7,228 bases of DNA, taken from Selenomonadaceae bacterium. Lineage in GTDB: Bacteria > Bacillota > Negativicutes > Selenomonadales > Selenomonadaceae. Location: the NCBI GenBank assembly GCA_016280345.1, contig JAEEGN010000144.1, forward strand, positions 1-7,228, read 5' to 3'. The position numbers were made by a program, and so were the translations under genes. The notes below the pieces were generated by a model. It worked only from the letters and a program-made list of their open reading frames with translations, searched no databases and was not told where the DNA came from. Numbering within the stretch: the stretch's first letter is position 1; the number at the start of each line of letters is the position of its first letter. Below are positions 6,775 to 7,228 of the stretch, piece by piece.

Positions 6775-6990
6775 CTATACGTAGTATTTACGCTCTGTCT
6801 TGGGCACCTGGGAATACCTCCCCGAAAAGTCATAATACCCGCCGGCGATCGCCGCCATCATCTCGTCGTCCAGCGTCGCCACCTCGTCCGCCTCCGTCAG
6901 GACCCGGCGCGCTTCCTCCGGCGTCCGGCAATCAGCCAGCTTTCGCTTCGTTTCCTCGCTGAGCTTATCGAGAATTTCCTCTTTGTTCAT
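6775..6990 (-). CDS. Double-glycine (Nif11-like) peptide precursor, copy 1
   Basis: A 71-residue small protein shaped like a bacteriocin or RiPP precursor. Residues 1-51 form an acidic, helical leader (MNKEEILDKLSEE...) with a TPEEA segment and the typical end LDDEMMAAIAGG. Peptidases of the C39 transporter type usually cut after such Gly-Gly pairs. The predicted core is residues 52-71, beginning YYDFSGRYSQ and ending RKYYV. It has five Tyr, net positive charge and no Cys, so lanthionine or Cys-based sactipeptide chemistry is unlikely. One Cys lies in the leader (Cys21). AAGGAGG at 7000-7006 is 9 bases before the ATG. A second precursor with an 84% identical leader lies 34 bases upstream. No modifying enzyme or transporter is in the window. 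Assignment to the Nif11-like family rests on leader pattern only; the core's activity is unknown. Confidence 0.78.
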   Translation of the reverse strand: MNKEEILDKLSEETKRKLADCRTPEEARRVLTEADEVATLDDEMMAAIAGGYYDFSGRYSQVPKTERKYYV

Positions 6991-6999
6991 GTGGATTGG

Positions 7000-7006
7000 C
7001 CTCCTT
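7000..7006 (-). promoter_or_regulatory. Strong Shine-Dalgarno site of peptide copy 1
   Basis: AAGGAGG on the - strand, 9 bases before ATG 6990, is one of the strongest ribosome sites in the window. It supports the small gene as truly translated. Confidence 0.65.
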
Positions 7007-7024
7007 CATCGATAATCATGTCCG

Positions 7025-7228
7025 TCATAGGAAGGATCCCCTTCGCGGGTACGTTTTGTAATTGGTTGTCGCAGGGAATCCGCCGGCAATCGCTTCCATC
7101 ATCCCGCCGTCCAGCGTCGCCACCTCGTCCGCTTCCGTCAGGACCCGGCGCGCTTCCTCCGGCGTCTCGCAGGCGGCCAGCTTCCGCCTTGTTTCCTCGC
7201 TGAGTTTATCGAGGATGTCTTCTTTGTC
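7025..7228 (-). CDS. Double-glycine (Nif11-like) peptide precursor, copy 2 (start codon beyond the edge)
   Basis: The - strand is open from the right edge to TGA 7027-7025, giving 67 residues. By alignment with copy 1 only the initiator Met is missing (copy 1 MNKEE, here DKEDI), so the full length would be 68. The leader matches copy 1 at 42 of 50 positions, keeps the leader Cys and TPEEARRVLTEADEVATLD, and ends MMEAIAGG. The predicted core is 17 residues, FPATTNYKTYPRRGSFL. It is unrelated to the core of copy 1, has three basic and no acidic residues, and has no Cys. It precedes copy 1 in the direction of transcription by 34 bases, with no terminator between, so the two are probably co-transcribed. 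More copies, or the export and modification genes, may lie beyond the right edge. Confidence 0.75.
   Translation of the reverse strand, partial: DKEDILDKLSEETRRKLAACETPEEARRVLTEADEVATLDGGMMEAIAGGFPATTNYKTYPRRGSFL

Larger units (their letters stand above)
6838..7228 (-). repeat. Direct repeat of the leader-coding segment
   Basis: The leader-coding stretches 6838-6987 and 7079-7228 align without gaps over 150 bases with about 20 differences by hand count. Similarity ends abruptly at the Gly-Gly codons, and the core-coding parts do not align. This fits gene duplication followed by core replacement or fast divergence. Confidence 0.85.

Noticed and set aside
5075..6784. Long + strand open frame of 569 codons opposite the esterase and kinase
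   Set aside because: It is antisense to two clear genes, has no ribosome site or recognisable domain, and has the same composition artefact.

Overview
The window is GC-rich bacterial DNA with tightly packed genes, strong Shine-Dalgarno sites and high GC at third codon positions. No rRNA, tRNA, CRISPR array, transposase or integrase is visible. Taxonomy cannot be fixed from this sequence. The SpoIIE/STAS/HATPase trio plus double-glycine peptides in GC-rich DNA would suit Negativicutes, Synergistota, some Clostridia or Desulfovibrio-like bacteria, but this is a weak inference.

Layout. On the + strand are the last 55 codons of an unrecognised gene (1-168), then an exported nitroreductase/SagB-like flavoprotein (318-995). 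A convergent intergenic region follows (996-1293) with a near-perfect bidirectional terminator and a second, + directed, terminator-like hairpin. Everything from 1294 to the right edge is on the - strand and is transcribed right to left. Two tandem double-glycine (Nif11-like) peptide precursors come first: one loses its start codon at the window edge (7025-7228) and one is complete (6775-6990). A 239-base gap with a dyad follows, then a four-gene cluster: RsbW-like serine kinase (6110-6535), cytosolic type-B carboxylesterase homologue (4064-6034), RsbV-like STAS protein (3685-4020) and a membrane-bound dCache-HAMP-SpoIIE phosphatase (1294-3627).

How the genes may work together. The kinase, STAS protein and phosphatase form a complete partner-switching circuit. 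By family knowledge, the kinase phosphorylates the STAS protein on Ser. The phosphatase, driven by an external ligand on its dCache domain, removes the phosphate, and the unphosphorylated STAS protein then draws the kinase off its output target. No sigma factor or other output gene is in the window. The placement of a large esterase-fold protein between the kinase and STAS genes is unusual.

The most interesting signal is the pair of peptide precursors. Their leaders are 42/50 identical and end in Ala-Gly-Gly, while their C-terminal cores of 20 and 17 residues are unrelated. This suggests a family of secreted peptides next to a sensory partner-switching system. Any functional link between them is inference.
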